The position numbers and the translations under genes were made by a program. The notes beneath the pieces are model-generated. The model had not been told where the DNA came from and did not search any database. It worked only from the letters and a program-made list of their open reading frames with translations. 64,000 nt of DNA from Streptomyces asoensis (GTDB taxonomy: Bacteria > Actinomycetota > Actinomycetes > Streptomycetales > Streptomycetaceae). This document shows, one piece after another, positions 34,191 to 42,938 of this stretch (within the stretch, counting starts at the first letter, position 1; the number at the start of each line of letters is the position of its first letter). The stretch covers positions 4,650,001 to 4,714,000 of the forward strand of contig NZ_CP049838.1 of assembly GCF_013085465.1 (NCBI RefSeq), given 5' to 3'.

Positions 34191-35050
34191 GCGACCAGCT
34201 CCCGCAGCAGCCGTACGACGCCGGCGGGCCCGTCGACGACGAGGTCCGCGCGCTCGGCCAGTTCGCCGACCTCGCTGCTGCCGCTGCACACCAGCAGTCC
34301 GGGTACACCGTCCGCGCGGAGCTTCTCCACGGCGGCGAAGGCGGGCAGGTCGCCGAGGTCGTCGCCGGCGTAGAGGACGGACCGCGCGCCGGTCTCGCGG
34401 ACGTGCTCCAGCAGGGCGACGCCCTTGTCCATGCCCGGCGGGCGCAGCTCCAGGACCATCCGGCCGGGTTCGACGATCAGGCCGTGCCGGCCGGCCAGGT
34501 CGGTGAGCGGGGCCCGCAGCGCTTCGAAGGCGGCCCGCGGGTCGTCGGCGCGGCGGGTGTGGACGGCGACGGCCCGGCCGCCCTTCTCCTCGACCGAGAC
34601 ACCCGGCCGGTCCCCGGCGGCGGCCAGGACCCGCGGGAGTTCGGCGCGGACGGCGGCCACTCCCGGGTGCGGGGCGGGGGCGCTCAGGGCGCCGGTGCGG
34701 GCGTCCCAGCGTTCGGCTCCGTAGTGGCCGAGGACGGAGAGGTGCTCCAGCCCTTCGGCCCCGGCGAAGCCGCCGTGCCGTACGGCGACCTCGGCGGGCC
34801 GCCCGGTGATGACGGCCACGGCGGCGACCTTCGGCGCGAGGGCCGTGAGCGCGGGGACGGCGTCGGGGTGCGCCCGGGCGTCCTCCGGGTTCTCGACGAT
34901 CGGGGCGAGGGTGCCGTCGAAGTCGAGCGCGACGAGCGTGGTGGAGGGCCGGTCGAGGATCGCGTCGAGCGCGGCGCGGCCCGCGGGGGTGACCGGAACG
35001 GGGAGAGAAAGGGGCTCGGAATCCGTGGAGTGCGTCTCGTGGGTGCCCAT
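34178..35050 (-). CDS. otsB: Trehalose-6-phosphate phosphatase
   Basis: This 290-residue HAD phosphatase removes the phosphate from trehalose-6-phosphate. Motif I is VALDFDGTLAPIVENP, with its nucleophilic Asp near residue 43. Motif II is VAVITGR. GHYGAERWD and the cap motif PPGMDKGVAL follow, and motif IV is YAGDDLGDLPAF. The gene converges on otsA, overlapping by 13 bases at the ends, so the pair is not an operon but a tail-to-tail unit. Confidence 0.95.
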   Translation of the reverse strand: MGTHETHSTDSEPLSLPVPVTPAGRAALDAILDRPSTTLVALDFDGTLAPIVENPEDARAHPDAVPALTALAPKVAAVAVITGRPAEVAVRHGGFAGAEGLEHLSVLGHYGAERWDARTGALSAPAPHPGVAAVRAELPRVLAAAGDRPGVSVEEKGGRAVAVHTRRADDPRAAFEALRAPLTDLAGRHGLIVEPGRMVLELRPPGMDKGVALLEHVRETGARSVLYAGDDLGDLPAFAAVEKLRADGVPGLLVCSGSSEVGELAERADLVVDGPAGVVRLLRELVAQLG

Positions 35051-35080
35051 ACGCCGACGATAACCAACGCACGCCCGCGG

Positions 35081-35326
35081 CTAGCGCTCCCCCCGCCTCG
35101 CCTCCCGCACCCTGCGCAGTCGGTTCACCGTGACCGGGTCGTGGGCAAGGGCGCGGGGGTCGTCCAGGAGGGCGTTGAGGAGTTGGTAGTAGCGGACCGG
35201 GGACAGGTCCAGTTCCTCGCGTATCGCCCGTTCCTTCGCGCCGGGGCCGGAGAACCCGCGCCGCTCCAGGGCGAGGATGTCCCGCTCCCCCGCCCCCAGC
35301 TCGTCCGCTTCCGCTCGCCGCTCCAT
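35081..35326 (-). CDS. DUF3263 family protein
   Basis: The 81-residue product carries ERDILALERRGFSGPGAKERAIREELDLSPVRYYQLLNALLDDP. This is the DUF3263 helix-turn-helix-like motif of small actinobacterial proteins with no confirmed role. The YYQLLN motif resembles a recognition helix. It lies between otsB and the sugar-binding lipoprotein on the same strand; gaps of 30-70 bp allow separate promoters. Confidence 0.9.
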   Translation of the reverse strand: MERRAEADELGAGERDILALERRGFSGPGAKERAIREELDLSPVRYYQLLNALLDDPRALAHDPVTVNRLRRVREARRGER

Positions 35327-35397
35327 GTCCGCACGGTAGCGCCCGCCACCGACAGCGGCTCGGCGGCCCGGCGGCTCGGCGGCTCAGGCCCGGAGGC

Positions 35398-36687
35398 TCA
35401 GCCGCCGGAGCCGACGTCCAGCGTCGTGGCCGTGGTCTGGAGCTCGCCCAGTACGGCGGCCGGGTCGCCGCTCGCGGTCACGGCCTGGCCGATCCGCTTC
35501 TTGATCTCCGCGCTGACCTTCGCCCAGGAGGTCCGTCCGACGGGGTAGGTCTCGGAGAGCGGGAGCTGGTCGAGGAACGGCTTGAGGTCGGCGTCCTCCT
35601 TGGCCGCGCCCATGACCTGGGAGGCCGAGTTGGTGACCGGCAGCAGGTCGTACTCGCGGGAGAAGTCCAGCACGTTCTTCTCGCTGTAGACGTAGTCCAG
35701 GAAGTCGCCGACCTGCTCGGCGTGTCCGTTCTGCTTGAAGGCGGTCATCCAGTCGGCGACGCCCATGGAGACCTTGGTCGGGCCGGCCACGCCGGGCATC
35801 GGCACCATGCCGAACTTCACGCCCTTGCTCGCGGCCGCCTTCATCAGCGAGGGGTGCCCGTTGAGCATGCCCACGTCGCCGGCGGCGAACGCGGCGAACG
35901 CGGCGGCCCGGTTCAGCTTGTCGGGCGCGACCGGCCCGGTGAGGCCCTTGCCGACCAGGTCGTCCTTCAGCCAGTCGAAGGTCTCGATGTTCTCGGTGGA
36001 GTCGATGCTGTAGGCGCTGACGGTCTGGGTGTAGCCGCCCCCGCCGCTGAGCAGCCACTGGAGGGTCTCGGCCTGCGCCTCCTCGGACCCGAGGGGCAGT
36101 GCGTACGGGTACTTCACGCCCTCGTCCTTGAGCGCCTTCGCGTCCTCGGCGAGCTCGGCCCAGGTGGTCGGCGGGGTCAGGCCGGCCTTGGCGAAGAGGG
36201 TCTTGTTGTAGAACAGCAGCCGCGTGGAGGAGGCGAACGGCATGCCGTACTGCACCCCGCGCACCTCGCCCGCGTTGGCGAGCTGGGACACGAAGTCGGC
36301 CTCGACGGGGATGGAGAGCACGTCGCTCACCTTGTAGAGCTGGTCGGCGGCCGCGTAGTCGGCGTACGCGCCGATCTGGGCCATGTCGGGGGCCTTGCCC
36401 GCGTCGACCATCGCCTTGACCTTGGCGTCCACCTCGTTCCAGGAGTAGACGGTCACGTCGACGGTGACGCCGGGGTGGTCCTTCTCGTACGCCTCGACGA
36501 GCTTGTCCCAGTACTTCTTCGAGCTGTTGGCGCTGCTGTCGCCGTAGTCGGCGGCGACGAGTCTCAGCGTGACGTCGTCGGAGTCTCCGGACAGTCCGCA
36601 GCCGGTGAGGACCGCGGCCATACCGAGGGCGGACACGCCCGCGACCGCTCCCGTGATCGTTCCTGACTTCCGTGCCCGCCGCTGCAC
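35398..36687 (-). CDS. Sugar ABC transporter solute-binding lipoprotein
   Basis: This 429-residue extracellular binding protein has a signal peptide ending in the lipobox VLTGC, so it is anchored to the outer face of the membrane. The mature part is a family 1 carbohydrate-binding fold (VTLRLVAADYGD, then VYSWNEVDAKVKAM, GMPFASSTRLLFYN). No permease genes adjoin it. DasR-type sites in the shared control region and the divergent nagK-nagA operon suggest an amino-sugar or chito-oligosaccharide ligand, with the MsiK ATPase as energy source. That is inference. Confidence 0.9.
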   Translation of the reverse strand: MQRRARKSGTITGAVAGVSALGMAAVLTGCGLSGDSDDVTLRLVAADYGDSSANSSKKYWDKLVEAYEKDHPGVTVDVTVYSWNEVDAKVKAMVDAGKAPDMAQIGAYADYAAADQLYKVSDVLSIPVEADFVSQLANAGEVRGVQYGMPFASSTRLLFYNKTLFAKAGLTPPTTWAELAEDAKALKDEGVKYPYALPLGSEEAQAETLQWLLSGGGGYTQTVSAYSIDSTENIETFDWLKDDLVGKGLTGPVAPDKLNRAAAFAAFAAGDVGMLNGHPSLMKAAASKGVKFGMVPMPGVAGPTKVSMGVADWMTAFKQNGHAEQVGDFLDYVYSEKNVLDFSREYDLLPVTNSASQVMGAAKEDADLKPFLDQLPLSETYPVGRTSWAKVSAEIKKRIGQAVTASGDPAAVLGELQTTATTLDVGSGG

Positions 36688-36735
36688 CGTGACGCTCCCA
36701 ACTGATTGATCATACCAATGGACCGTTATCCGGAT

Positions 36736-36751
36736 TAAGGTCTACACCACC
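36736..36751. promoter_or_regulatory. dre-like site 1 (DasR)
   Basis: TAAGGTCTACACCACC matches the DasR responsive element ACTGGTCTAGACCACT at about 11 of 16 positions. It is the weakest of three sites and the closest to the solute-binding protein gene. Confidence 0.45.
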
Positions 36752-36753
36752 CC

Positions 36754-36769
36754 TGTGGACTAGACCTCT
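36754..36769. promoter_or_regulatory. dre site 2 (DasR)
   Basis: TGTGGACTAGACCTCT matches the dre consensus at about 13 of 16 positions. It sits in the divergent gap between the sugar-binding lipoprotein and nagK. Confidence 0.75.
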
Positions 36770-36809
36770 TTCGGGCCTCCGGGGCGGCACGGTACCCCCA
36801 AGAGCCGCG

Positions 36810-36825
36810 AGTGGACTAGACCTCT
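36810..36825. promoter_or_regulatory. dre site 3 (DasR)
   Basis: AGTGGACTAGACCTCT matches the dre consensus at about 14 of 16 positions and lies 28 bases before the nagK start. It fits the known repression of nagKA by DasR, relieved by glucosamine-6-phosphate. Confidence 0.82.
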
Positions 36826-36852
36826 TGCGGGTCCTCGGTCCACACTGTCCCC

Positions 36853-37794
36853 GTGAGACATGTCATCGCCCTGGACGTGGGCGGCACCGGGATGAAGGCC
36901 GCGCTGGTCGGCGCGGACGGCGCACTGCTGCACCGGGCCCGCCGGCCCACCGGCCGTGAGCGCGGACCCGACGCGGTCGTCGCCGGCATCCTCGACTTCG
37001 CCGCCGAGCTGCGCGAACACGGCGCCCGGCAGTTCGGCGAACCGGCGGCCGCGGCGGGCGTCGCCGTGCCCGGCATCGTCGACGAGGCGAACGGCGTCGC
37101 CGCCTACGCGGCCAACCTGGGCTGGCGGGACGTGCCCCTGCGCGCACTGCTCGCCGACCGACTCGGCGCCCCCGTCGCCCTCGGGCACGACGTGCGCACC
37201 GGCGGCCTCGCCGAGGGCCGGATCGGTGCGGGCCGGGGCGCGGACCGGTTCCTGTTCGTGGCGCTCGGCACCGGCATCGCGGGCGCGATCGGCGTCGACG
37301 GCCGGGTGGAGGCGGGTGCCCACGGCTTCGCGGGCGAGATCGGCCACATCGTCGTACGACCCGGTGGAATCCCGTGCCCGTGCGGACAGCACGGCTGTCT
37401 GGAGCGCTTCGCGTCGGCGGCCGCGGTCAGCGAGGCATGGGCGGCGGCCTGCGGGGACCCGGAGGCGGACGCCGCGGACTGCGCGAAGGCCGTCACGTCC
37501 GGCGACCCGAACGCCGTCCGGATCTGGCAGACGGCCGTGGACGCGCTCGCCGACGGCCTGGTCACCGCGCTCACCCTGCTGGACCCCCGCACGCTCGTCA
37601 TCGGTGGCGGCCTCGCGGAGGCGGGGGAAACCTTGTTCACACCACTACGGGACGCGGTCCGCCGACGGGTGACCTTCCAGAAACTGCCGGAGATCGTCCC
37701 GGCGGCCCTGGGCGACACCGCCGGCTGCCTGGGCGCGGGCCTACTGGCCTGGGATCTCCTCAACACAACCGACGGTATGGAGGTAACACCCTGA
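36853..37794 (+). CDS. nagK: N-acetylglucosamine kinase (ROK family)
   Basis: This 313-residue ROK sugar kinase phosphorylates GlcNAc to GlcNAc-6-phosphate. Seen are ALDVGGTGMKAALV (ATP phosphate loop), GHDVRTGGLAEG, GTGIAGAIGVDG and the ROK zinc site CPCGQHGCLERFAS. The start is a GTG just downstream of a strong dre site. The following nagA starts within the stop codon (TGATG), so both form one DasR-controlled operon. Confidence 0.93.
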   Translation: MRHVIALDVGGTGMKAALVGADGALLHRARRPTGRERGPDAVVAGILDFAAELREHGARQFGEPAAAAGVAVPGIVDEANGVAAYAANLGWRDVPLRALLADRLGAPVALGHDVRTGGLAEGRIGAGRGADRFLFVALGTGIAGAIGVDGRVEAGAHGFAGEIGHIVVRPGGIPCPCGQHGCLERFASAAAVSEAWAAACGDPEADAADCAKAVTSGDPNAVRIWQTAVDALADGLVTALTLLDPRTLVIGGGLAEAGETLFTPLRDAVRRRVTFQKLPEIVPAALGDTAGCLGAGLLAWDLLNTTDGMEVTP

Positions 37795-38975
37795 TGGCCA
37801 CCCCCCTAGGGGCGCGGGGAACTGCGCAACGACCCACAACGCGCCCGCAGGTACTCACCGGCGCCAGGGTGGTACTGCCGACGGGCACGGTTGCGGACGG
37901 CCGCGTCACGATCGACGGCACGAAGATCGCGGCCGAAGCCCCGCATGGCGACGTCATCGACGTGACGGGCCACTGGCTGGTCCCCGGCTTCGTCGACCTG
38001 CACAACCACGGCGGCGGCGGAGCCTCCTTCTCCGGCCCGGCCGAGGACGTTCTGAAGGCCATCCACACCCACCGGTTGCACGGCACCACCACCCTCGTCG
38101 CCTCGACCGTCACCGACGACATGGACTTCCTGGCCCGTCAGGCCGGCCTGCTGAGCGAGCTGGCCGAGCAGGGCGACCTGGCCGGCATCCACTTCGAGGG
38201 CCCCTTCATCTCGCCGTGCCGCAAGGGCGCGCACTCCGAGGCGCTGCTGCGCGACCCCGACCCGGCGGAGGTGCGCAAGCTGATCGACGCGGCGCGCGGC
38301 CGGGCGAGCATGGTCACCCTCGCGACGGAACTCCCCGGCGGCCTGGACTCCGTACGACTGCTCGCCGAGCACGGCGTGATCGCCGCCGTCGGGCACACGG
38401 ACGCGACGTACGAGCAGACGGTCCAGGCCATCGACGCCGGAGCCACCGTCGCCACGCACCTCTTCAACGCGATGCCGCAGCTCGGCCACCGCGCCCCCGG
38501 CCCGATCGCCGCGCTCCTGGAGGACGAGCGGGTGACGGTCGAGCTCATCAACGACGGCACGCACCTGCACCCGGCCGCCCTGGAGCTGGCGTTCCGTCAC
38601 GCGGGCCCGGGCCGGGTGGCGTTCATCACGGACGCGATGGACGCGGCCGGCATCGGCGACGGCCGCTATCTGCTCGGCCCGCTGGAGGTCGAGGTCAGCG
38701 AGGGCGTGGCCCGGCTGGTGGAGGGCGGCTCGATCGCGGGCTCCACCCTCACCCAGGACCGCGCCTTCCAGCGGGCGGTGACGATCGACCGGCTGCCGGT
38801 CGAGGACGTGGTTGCCGCGCTGTCCGCCAACCCGGCCCGGCTGCTGGGCATCGACGACACGGTGGGCTCGCTGGAGCCGGGCAAGGACGCCGACCTGGTC
38901 CTGCTGGACGAGAACTTCGAGCTCAAGGGCGTGATGCGCAAGGGGAATTGGGTGGTGGATCCCCAACTGGCCTGA
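37794..38975 (+). CDS. nagA: N-acetylglucosamine-6-phosphate deacetylase
   Basis: This 393-residue amidohydrolase converts GlcNAc-6-phosphate to GlcN-6-phosphate and acetate. The metal site is GFVDLHNHGGGGASF; FEGPFISP holds the catalytic-site Glu, GHTDATYEQ and ATHLFNAMPQL follow, and FITDAMDAAG is near the C-terminal Asp. The ATG overlaps the nagK stop and is led by GGAGGT. Residues 2-19 (ATPLGARGTAQRPTTRP) are encoded by a dispersed repeat, not by family sequence; the conserved protein begins around QVLTGARVVLP. The product feeds GlcN-6-P, the DasR effector. Confidence 0.94.
   Translation: MATPLGARGTAQRPTTRPQVLTGARVVLPTGTVADGRVTIDGTKIAAEAPHGDVIDVTGHWLVPGFVDLHNHGGGGASFSGPAEDVLKAIHTHRLHGTTTLVASTVTDDMDFLARQAGLLSELAEQGDLAGIHFEGPFISPCRKGAHSEALLRDPDPAEVRKLIDAARGRASMVTLATELPGGLDSVRLLAEHGVIAAVGHTDATYEQTVQAIDAGATVATHLFNAMPQLGHRAPGPIAALLEDERVTVELINDGTHLHPAALELAFRHAGPGRVAFITDAMDAAGIGDGRYLLGPLEVEVSEGVARLVEGGSIAGSTLTQDRAFQRAVTIDRLPVEDVVAALSANPARLLGIDDTVGSLEPGKDADLVLLDENFELKGVMRKGNWVVDPQLA
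37797..37855. repeat. Dispersed repeat inside nagA 5' end
   Basis: CTAGGGGCGCGGGGAACTGC followed by GCAACGACCCACAACGCGCC matches a repeat I know as widespread between Streptomyces genes (usually GGGGCGCGGGGAACTGCGCG, then a CCAGCC- or ACCCAC-type stretch). Here it lies inside the first codons of nagA in the open frame. A self-genome search would test this. Confidence 0.65.
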
Positions 38976-39112
38976 AACGTCCCCCCGCGCAGGAACGGTG
39001 GCCGACCCGCGCACTGGGCCGGTCGCCGTCTCTTTGGCATGATCAGGCCTCCGGAAGCCGAAAGTTCCGGAACCGTTCATGTACGCATGCCCTCAGGGGG
39101 AGGTCGGCCCAG

Positions 39113-40042
39113 GTGATCCTCACCGTCACCCTGAACACCGCTCTCGACCTCACCTATCGCGTGCCCGCGCTGCGGCCGCACGCCTCGCACCGGGTGACCG
39201 ACGTGCGGGAACGGCCCGGCGGCAAGGGGCTGAACGTCGCCCGGGTGCTGGCCGCCCTCGGCCACGAGGTGACGGTGACCGGATTCACGGGCGGCGCCAC
39301 CGGCCGGGTCGTACAGGACCTGCTCACCGGTACGGCCGGGGTGCTGGACGCGCTCGTCCCGGTCGCCGGGGCCACCCGCCGCACGGTCGCCGTCGTCGAC
39401 GCCCGCACCGGCGACACGACCCAGCTCAACGAACCCGGCCCGGTCATCGCACCGGCCGAGTGGTCCGCCTTCCAGGAGGCGTACGAGGGACTGCTCGCCG
39501 GCGCCGACGCGGTGGCCCTGTGCGGCAGCCTGCCGCCGGGCGTGCCGGTGGGCGCTTACGCGGTCCTGGTGCGGACGGCACGGGCCGCGGGTGTCCCCGT
39601 ACTGCTGGACACGAGCGGGGAGCCGTTGCGCCGGGGGGTCGCCGCCCGCCCGGACATCGTCAAGCCGAACGCCGTGGAACTGGCCGAACTCACCGGCTCC
39701 CACGAGCCGCTCGGCGCCGTTCAGGACGCACGTCGGCGCGGGGCACGGTCCGTGGTGGCCTCGCTCGGTCCCGGAGGCCTGATCGCGGCGACCCCGGAAG
39801 GCCGTTGGCGTGCCGCCCCGCCCGCCCGGATGCACGGCAACCCGACCGGCGCCGGCGACTCCGCGTCCGCCGGGCTGCTCTCCGGTCTGGTCGAACGGCT
39901 GCCCTGGCCGGACCGCCTGGCCCGCGCGCTCGCCCTGTCCGCGGCGACCGTACTGGCCCCGACGGCGGGCGAGTTCGACCGGGCGTCCTACGAGGAGCTG
40001 CTCGGCCGGATCACGGTGACCCCAGAGGCCACCGCGGCCTGA
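39113..40042 (+). CDS. PfkB-family hexose-phosphate kinase
   Basis: This 309-residue ribokinase-fold kinase of the 1-phosphofructokinase/tagatose-6-phosphate kinase type begins ILTVTLNTALDLTYRV. It shows ERPGGKGLNVARVL, CGSLPPGVP and the catalytic GNPTGAGDSASAGLL, with Asp as base. The start is a GTG behind GGGGGAGG. It follows nagA by about 140 bp. Its substrate is unproven; phosphofructose or a related amino-sugar-derived phosphate would fit. The gap between nagA and this gene contains a short CCGGAA/TTCCGG inverted repeat. Confidence 0.88.
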   Translation: MILTVTLNTALDLTYRVPALRPHASHRVTDVRERPGGKGLNVARVLAALGHEVTVTGFTGGATGRVVQDLLTGTAGVLDALVPVAGATRRTVAVVDARTGDTTQLNEPGPVIAPAEWSAFQEAYEGLLAGADAVALCGSLPPGVPVGAYAVLVRTARAAGVPVLLDTSGEPLRRGVAARPDIVKPNAVELAELTGSHEPLGAVQDARRRGARSVVASLGPGGLIAATPEGRWRAAPPARMHGNPTGAGDSASAGLLSGLVERLPWPDRLARALALSAATVLAPTAGEFDRASYEELLGRITVTPEATAA

Positions 40043-40052
40043 ACCCGGGTGC

Positions 40053-41015
40053 TCACCTCTTGACTTGGCCCGCCTTCACCCACAACTGGTCCAGCAGGAC
40101 GTTGCACTTGTCGCCGTCCTGGCAGGAGAGGGTGAGCGTGTTGGTGCCCTTGGTGAGCGTGGGGTACGTGAAGCTCGTCGTCCAGCCCTTGACGAAGTCG
40201 CCGGCGGCCGCCTCCGCGTAGTTCTTCAGGGGGAACTTGCTGCCGAAGGTCTTGCCGTTGACCGTGAGCGTCATTGCCTGGTCTTCACCAGGCACGCTGT
40301 AGTGCGCGAAGAGGGTGTAGGCGCCGTCCGACGGGACGCCGTTGACCGTCCAGGTGACGGAGTTGCCGACCTGGTTGAGGTTGCCGACGTAGACCCCGCC
40401 GGCCGCCTGCGCGCCCTCGACGTCCGAGGCCAGCGCGGCGCTGCCGCCGAGGTTCAGCGCCTTCGCGTCCACCGGCGGGATCTCGGCCTTGTTCGTGTCG
40501 TCGGCGGCCGACTCGCTGGGCGAGGCGCTCGCGGAGGCGGAGGCCGAGGTGGAGGGCTGGTCGCTCGCCTTGTTGTCGTCGGAGCCGTCGTCGCCGTTCG
40601 CCATGGCGACCGCGATGCCGATCACGACCGCTGCGACCACCGCGACCGCGCCGATCAGCAGGCCCTTGGTGTTGGGGCCACGGCCACGCGGGCCGCCGCC
40701 CTGCACGGGCTGCCGACCGGTGGAGGGCCCGCCACCGGCGCCGAAGTTCTCGGGCGCCGCGTAGTTCGCGTTCGGCTGGCCGTACGCGCCCTGCTGCTGA
40801 GGAACCGTCGGCGGCTGCCCGTACTGCGCGGTCTGCTGCTGCGGCTGCTGTCCGTACCGGCGCTCGCCGACCGCGCGCACTCTGCTGACCGAGTTGGGGT
40901 AGCCGTAGCCACCGCCGGAGGGCGGCTGCGCGCCGTTGGCCTGGCCGTCGGCGTAGAGGTAGCCGAACGGGTCGTCGTCCTCGGGCGTACTCGCGCCGTT
41001 GTTGCCGGACGTCAT
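40053..41015 (-). CDS. Membrane-anchored CBM35-like carbohydrate-binding protein
   Basis: This 320-residue protein has a Gln/Gly/Pro-rich cytoplasmic N-terminus and one hydrophobic segment (GLLIGAVAVVAAVVIGIAVA, about residues 118-137). An acidic Ser/Ala-rich linker and a C-terminal beta-sandwich follow. The last 130 residues (LNLGGSAALASD...AYTLFAHYSVPGED...NTLTLSCQDGDKCNVLLDQLWV) resemble family 35 carbohydrate-binding modules. It probably faces outside and binds wall or environmental sugar. It converges on the PfkB gene with an 11-base gap. Confidence 0.85.
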   Translation of the reverse strand: MTSGNNGASTPEDDDPFGYLYADGQANGAQPPSGGGYGYPNSVSRVRAVGERRYGQQPQQQTAQYGQPPTVPQQQGAYGQPNANYAAPENFGAGGGPSTGRQPVQGGGPRGRGPNTKGLLIGAVAVVAAVVIGIAVAMANGDDGSDDNKASDQPSTSASASASASPSESAADDTNKAEIPPVDAKALNLGGSAALASDVEGAQAAGGVYVGNLNQVGNSVTWTVNGVPSDGAYTLFAHYSVPGEDQAMTLTVNGKTFGSKFPLKNYAEAAAGDFVKGWTTSFTYPTLTKGTNTLTLSCQDGDKCNVLLDQLWVKAGQVKR

Positions 41016-41135
41016 CCCTTGGTACTCCTCAGCAAGTGCGGGTCGGATGCGATGGTGCGGTCAGACTGGCGAGCCTACCCGCTCCGGATGGCCCAAACAG
41101 GTGACTCTGATCGCATCAGCTCGCTGACCTGGTGA

Positions 41136-42803
41136 TCATCCCGCACGCCGGTGCTGTTTGGGACGAGATCGTTTCTCGACGTACATGCGTTCGTCGGCGG
41201 ACTTCAGCACTTCGTCCGCGGTCATCCCGCAATGTGCCCAGCCGATGCCGAAGCTGGCGCCCACCCGCACGGCCCGGCCCTCGGCGCGGATCGGCTGGAT
41301 GATCTCGTTGCGCAGCCGTACGGCCAGGTCGGCCGCGTCGGCGCGGCCGAGGCCGTCGGCGAGGATCACGAACTCGTCGCCGCCGAGCCGGGCGACCGTG
41401 TCGCCGTCGCGGACCTGGCGGGAGAGCCGGCGGGCGACCTCGATGAGGACCGCGTCGCCGGCGTTGTGGCCGAACCGGTCGTTGATCGACTTGAAGCCGT
41501 CGAGGTCGCAGAAGAGGACCGCGAGCCCCTTGGTGCCGTCGTCGTGGCCCTCCTCGGGGGCCGCGGTGTGCACATGGTGGTCGTAGCCGTCGAAGGACTC
41601 GGCGCCGCCGGGCCGGTAGTCGAAGCCGTGACCGTTGGCGTCGAAGGCGGCGTGGCCGTAGGCCGTGTCCATGGCGTCGACGGCGGCGGGGTGGGTGGAC
41701 TGCGGGCGCTGACAGAGCCGGGCGGAGAGCCGCGAGCGCAGTTCGGCGGAGTTCGGCAGTCCGGTGAGGGAGTCGTGCGAGGCCCGGTGGGCGAGCTGGA
41801 GCTCGCGGCGTTTGCGGTCCTCTATGTCCTCGACGTGGGTGAGGAGGAAGCGGGGCCCGTCGGCGGCGTCGGCGACGACGGAGTTGCGGAGGCTGACCCA
41901 GACGTAGGTGCCGTCCCGGCGGCCGAGGCGGAGTTCGGCGCGCCCGCCCTCGGCGGAGGTGCGGAGCAGGGTGCCTATGTCCTCGGGGTGGACGAGGTCG
42001 GAGAAGGAGTAGCGGCGCATCGCGGAGGCGGGGCGGCCCAGCAGGCGGCACAGGGCGTCGTTGGTCCGGAGTATCCGCCCGTGCTGGTCGCCGCCCATCT
42101 CGGCTATCGCCATGCCGGAGGGGGCGTACTCGAAGGCCTGCCGGAAGCTTTCCTCACTGGCGCGCAGGGCCTGCTGCTCGCGCTCGAGCCGGACCAGTGC
42201 CCGCTGCATATTCGCACGTAGACGCGCGTTGCTAATGGCGATGGCGGCCTGGAAGGCGTACATCTGGAGGGCTTCGCGCCCCCATGCGCCGGGCCGCCGG
42301 CCGTTGCGCGGCCGGTCCACGGACAGGACGCCTATCAGCTCACCGCAGGCGCCCCCGCTGCCGGGAGCGGCGGGCATGTACATGGGGGCGAAGAGACGGT
42401 CCGAGGGGTGCCACTCGTCCTCGAAGCGGGGCGCGGGCCCGTCGGTGTACCACTGGGGCACGTCGTCGTCGTCGAGGACCCAGCCCTCGGTGTGGGGTAT
42501 GAAGATCAGGTCGCCCCAGGTCTCCCCCATGGCGAGGCGCCGGTCCCAGGATTCGCGCGAGCCGACCCGGCCGGTGATGAGGGCCTCGGCGGCCGGATTT
42601 CCGGCGAAGGCGGCGACCACGAGATCGCCGTCGGGGCGCACGAGGTTGACGCACGCCAGCTCGTACCCGAGTGCCGTGACCACGCCGTCGGCGACGGTCT
42701 GCAAGGTGTCGGCCAGACTGCGGGCCGTGTTCATGTCGGCCATGACCTGGTGCAGCTGTCGCAGGGACGCAAGGCGGACGTAAGGCTCCGACTCGGTCTC
42801 CAT
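41136..42803 (-). CDS. cdgB: GAF-PAS-GGDEF diguanylate cyclase (CdgB-like)
   Basis: This 555-residue cyclic-di-GMP synthase has an N-terminal GAF domain (about residues 15-185), a PAS/PAC domain (about 215-325) and a C-terminal GGDEF domain. The catalytic GGDEF is near residue 474, with the inhibitory RxxD site (RDGD) five residues before it, so product inhibition is likely. A 60-residue low-complexity, His-rich insertion interrupts the early GGDEF domain. The architecture matches CdgB of S. coelicolor, a BldD target that controls development. A BldD-type box lies about 136 bases upstream. Confidence 0.93.
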   Translation of the reverse strand: METESEPYVRLASLRQLHQVMADMNTARSLADTLQTVADGVVTALGYELACVNLVRPDGDLVVAAFAGNPAAEALITGRVGSRESWDRRLAMGETWGDLIFIPHTEGWVLDDDDVPQWYTDGPAPRFEDEWHPSDRLFAPMYMPAAPGSGGACGELIGVLSVDRPRNGRRPGAWGREALQMYAFQAAIAISNARLRANMQRALVRLEREQQALRASEESFRQAFEYAPSGMAIAEMGGDQHGRILRTNDALCRLLGRPASAMRRYSFSDLVHPEDIGTLLRTSAEGGRAELRLGRRDGTYVWVSLRNSVVADAADGPRFLLTHVEDIEDRKRRELQLAHRASHDSLTGLPNSAELRSRLSARLCQRPQSTHPAAVDAMDTAYGHAAFDANGHGFDYRPGGAESFDGYDHHVHTAAPEEGHDDGTKGLAVLFCDLDGFKSINDRFGHNAGDAVLIEVARRLSRQVRDGDTVARLGGDEFVILADGLGRADAADLAVRLRNEIIQPIRAEGRAVRVGASFGIGWAHCGMTADEVLKSADERMYVEKRSRPKQHRRAG

Positions 42804-42938
42804 GTGTTTCGCCCTCCCCCCGAGACTTCGCAGCGAATCAAGGGTTGTCTTCGGCGTAACGTCGTTTCTGGTCTGTGTTGTCGGTGTGTGTCTCCTTGTG
42901 ACGCCTCCGCCACTGAATCACAGCGCGCTGCCCACTCG

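Noticed and set aside
31659..35072. Long minus-strand open frame opposite gpgS and otsA
   Set aside because: It runs antisense to two certain genes, has no recognisable domain and no ribosome site.
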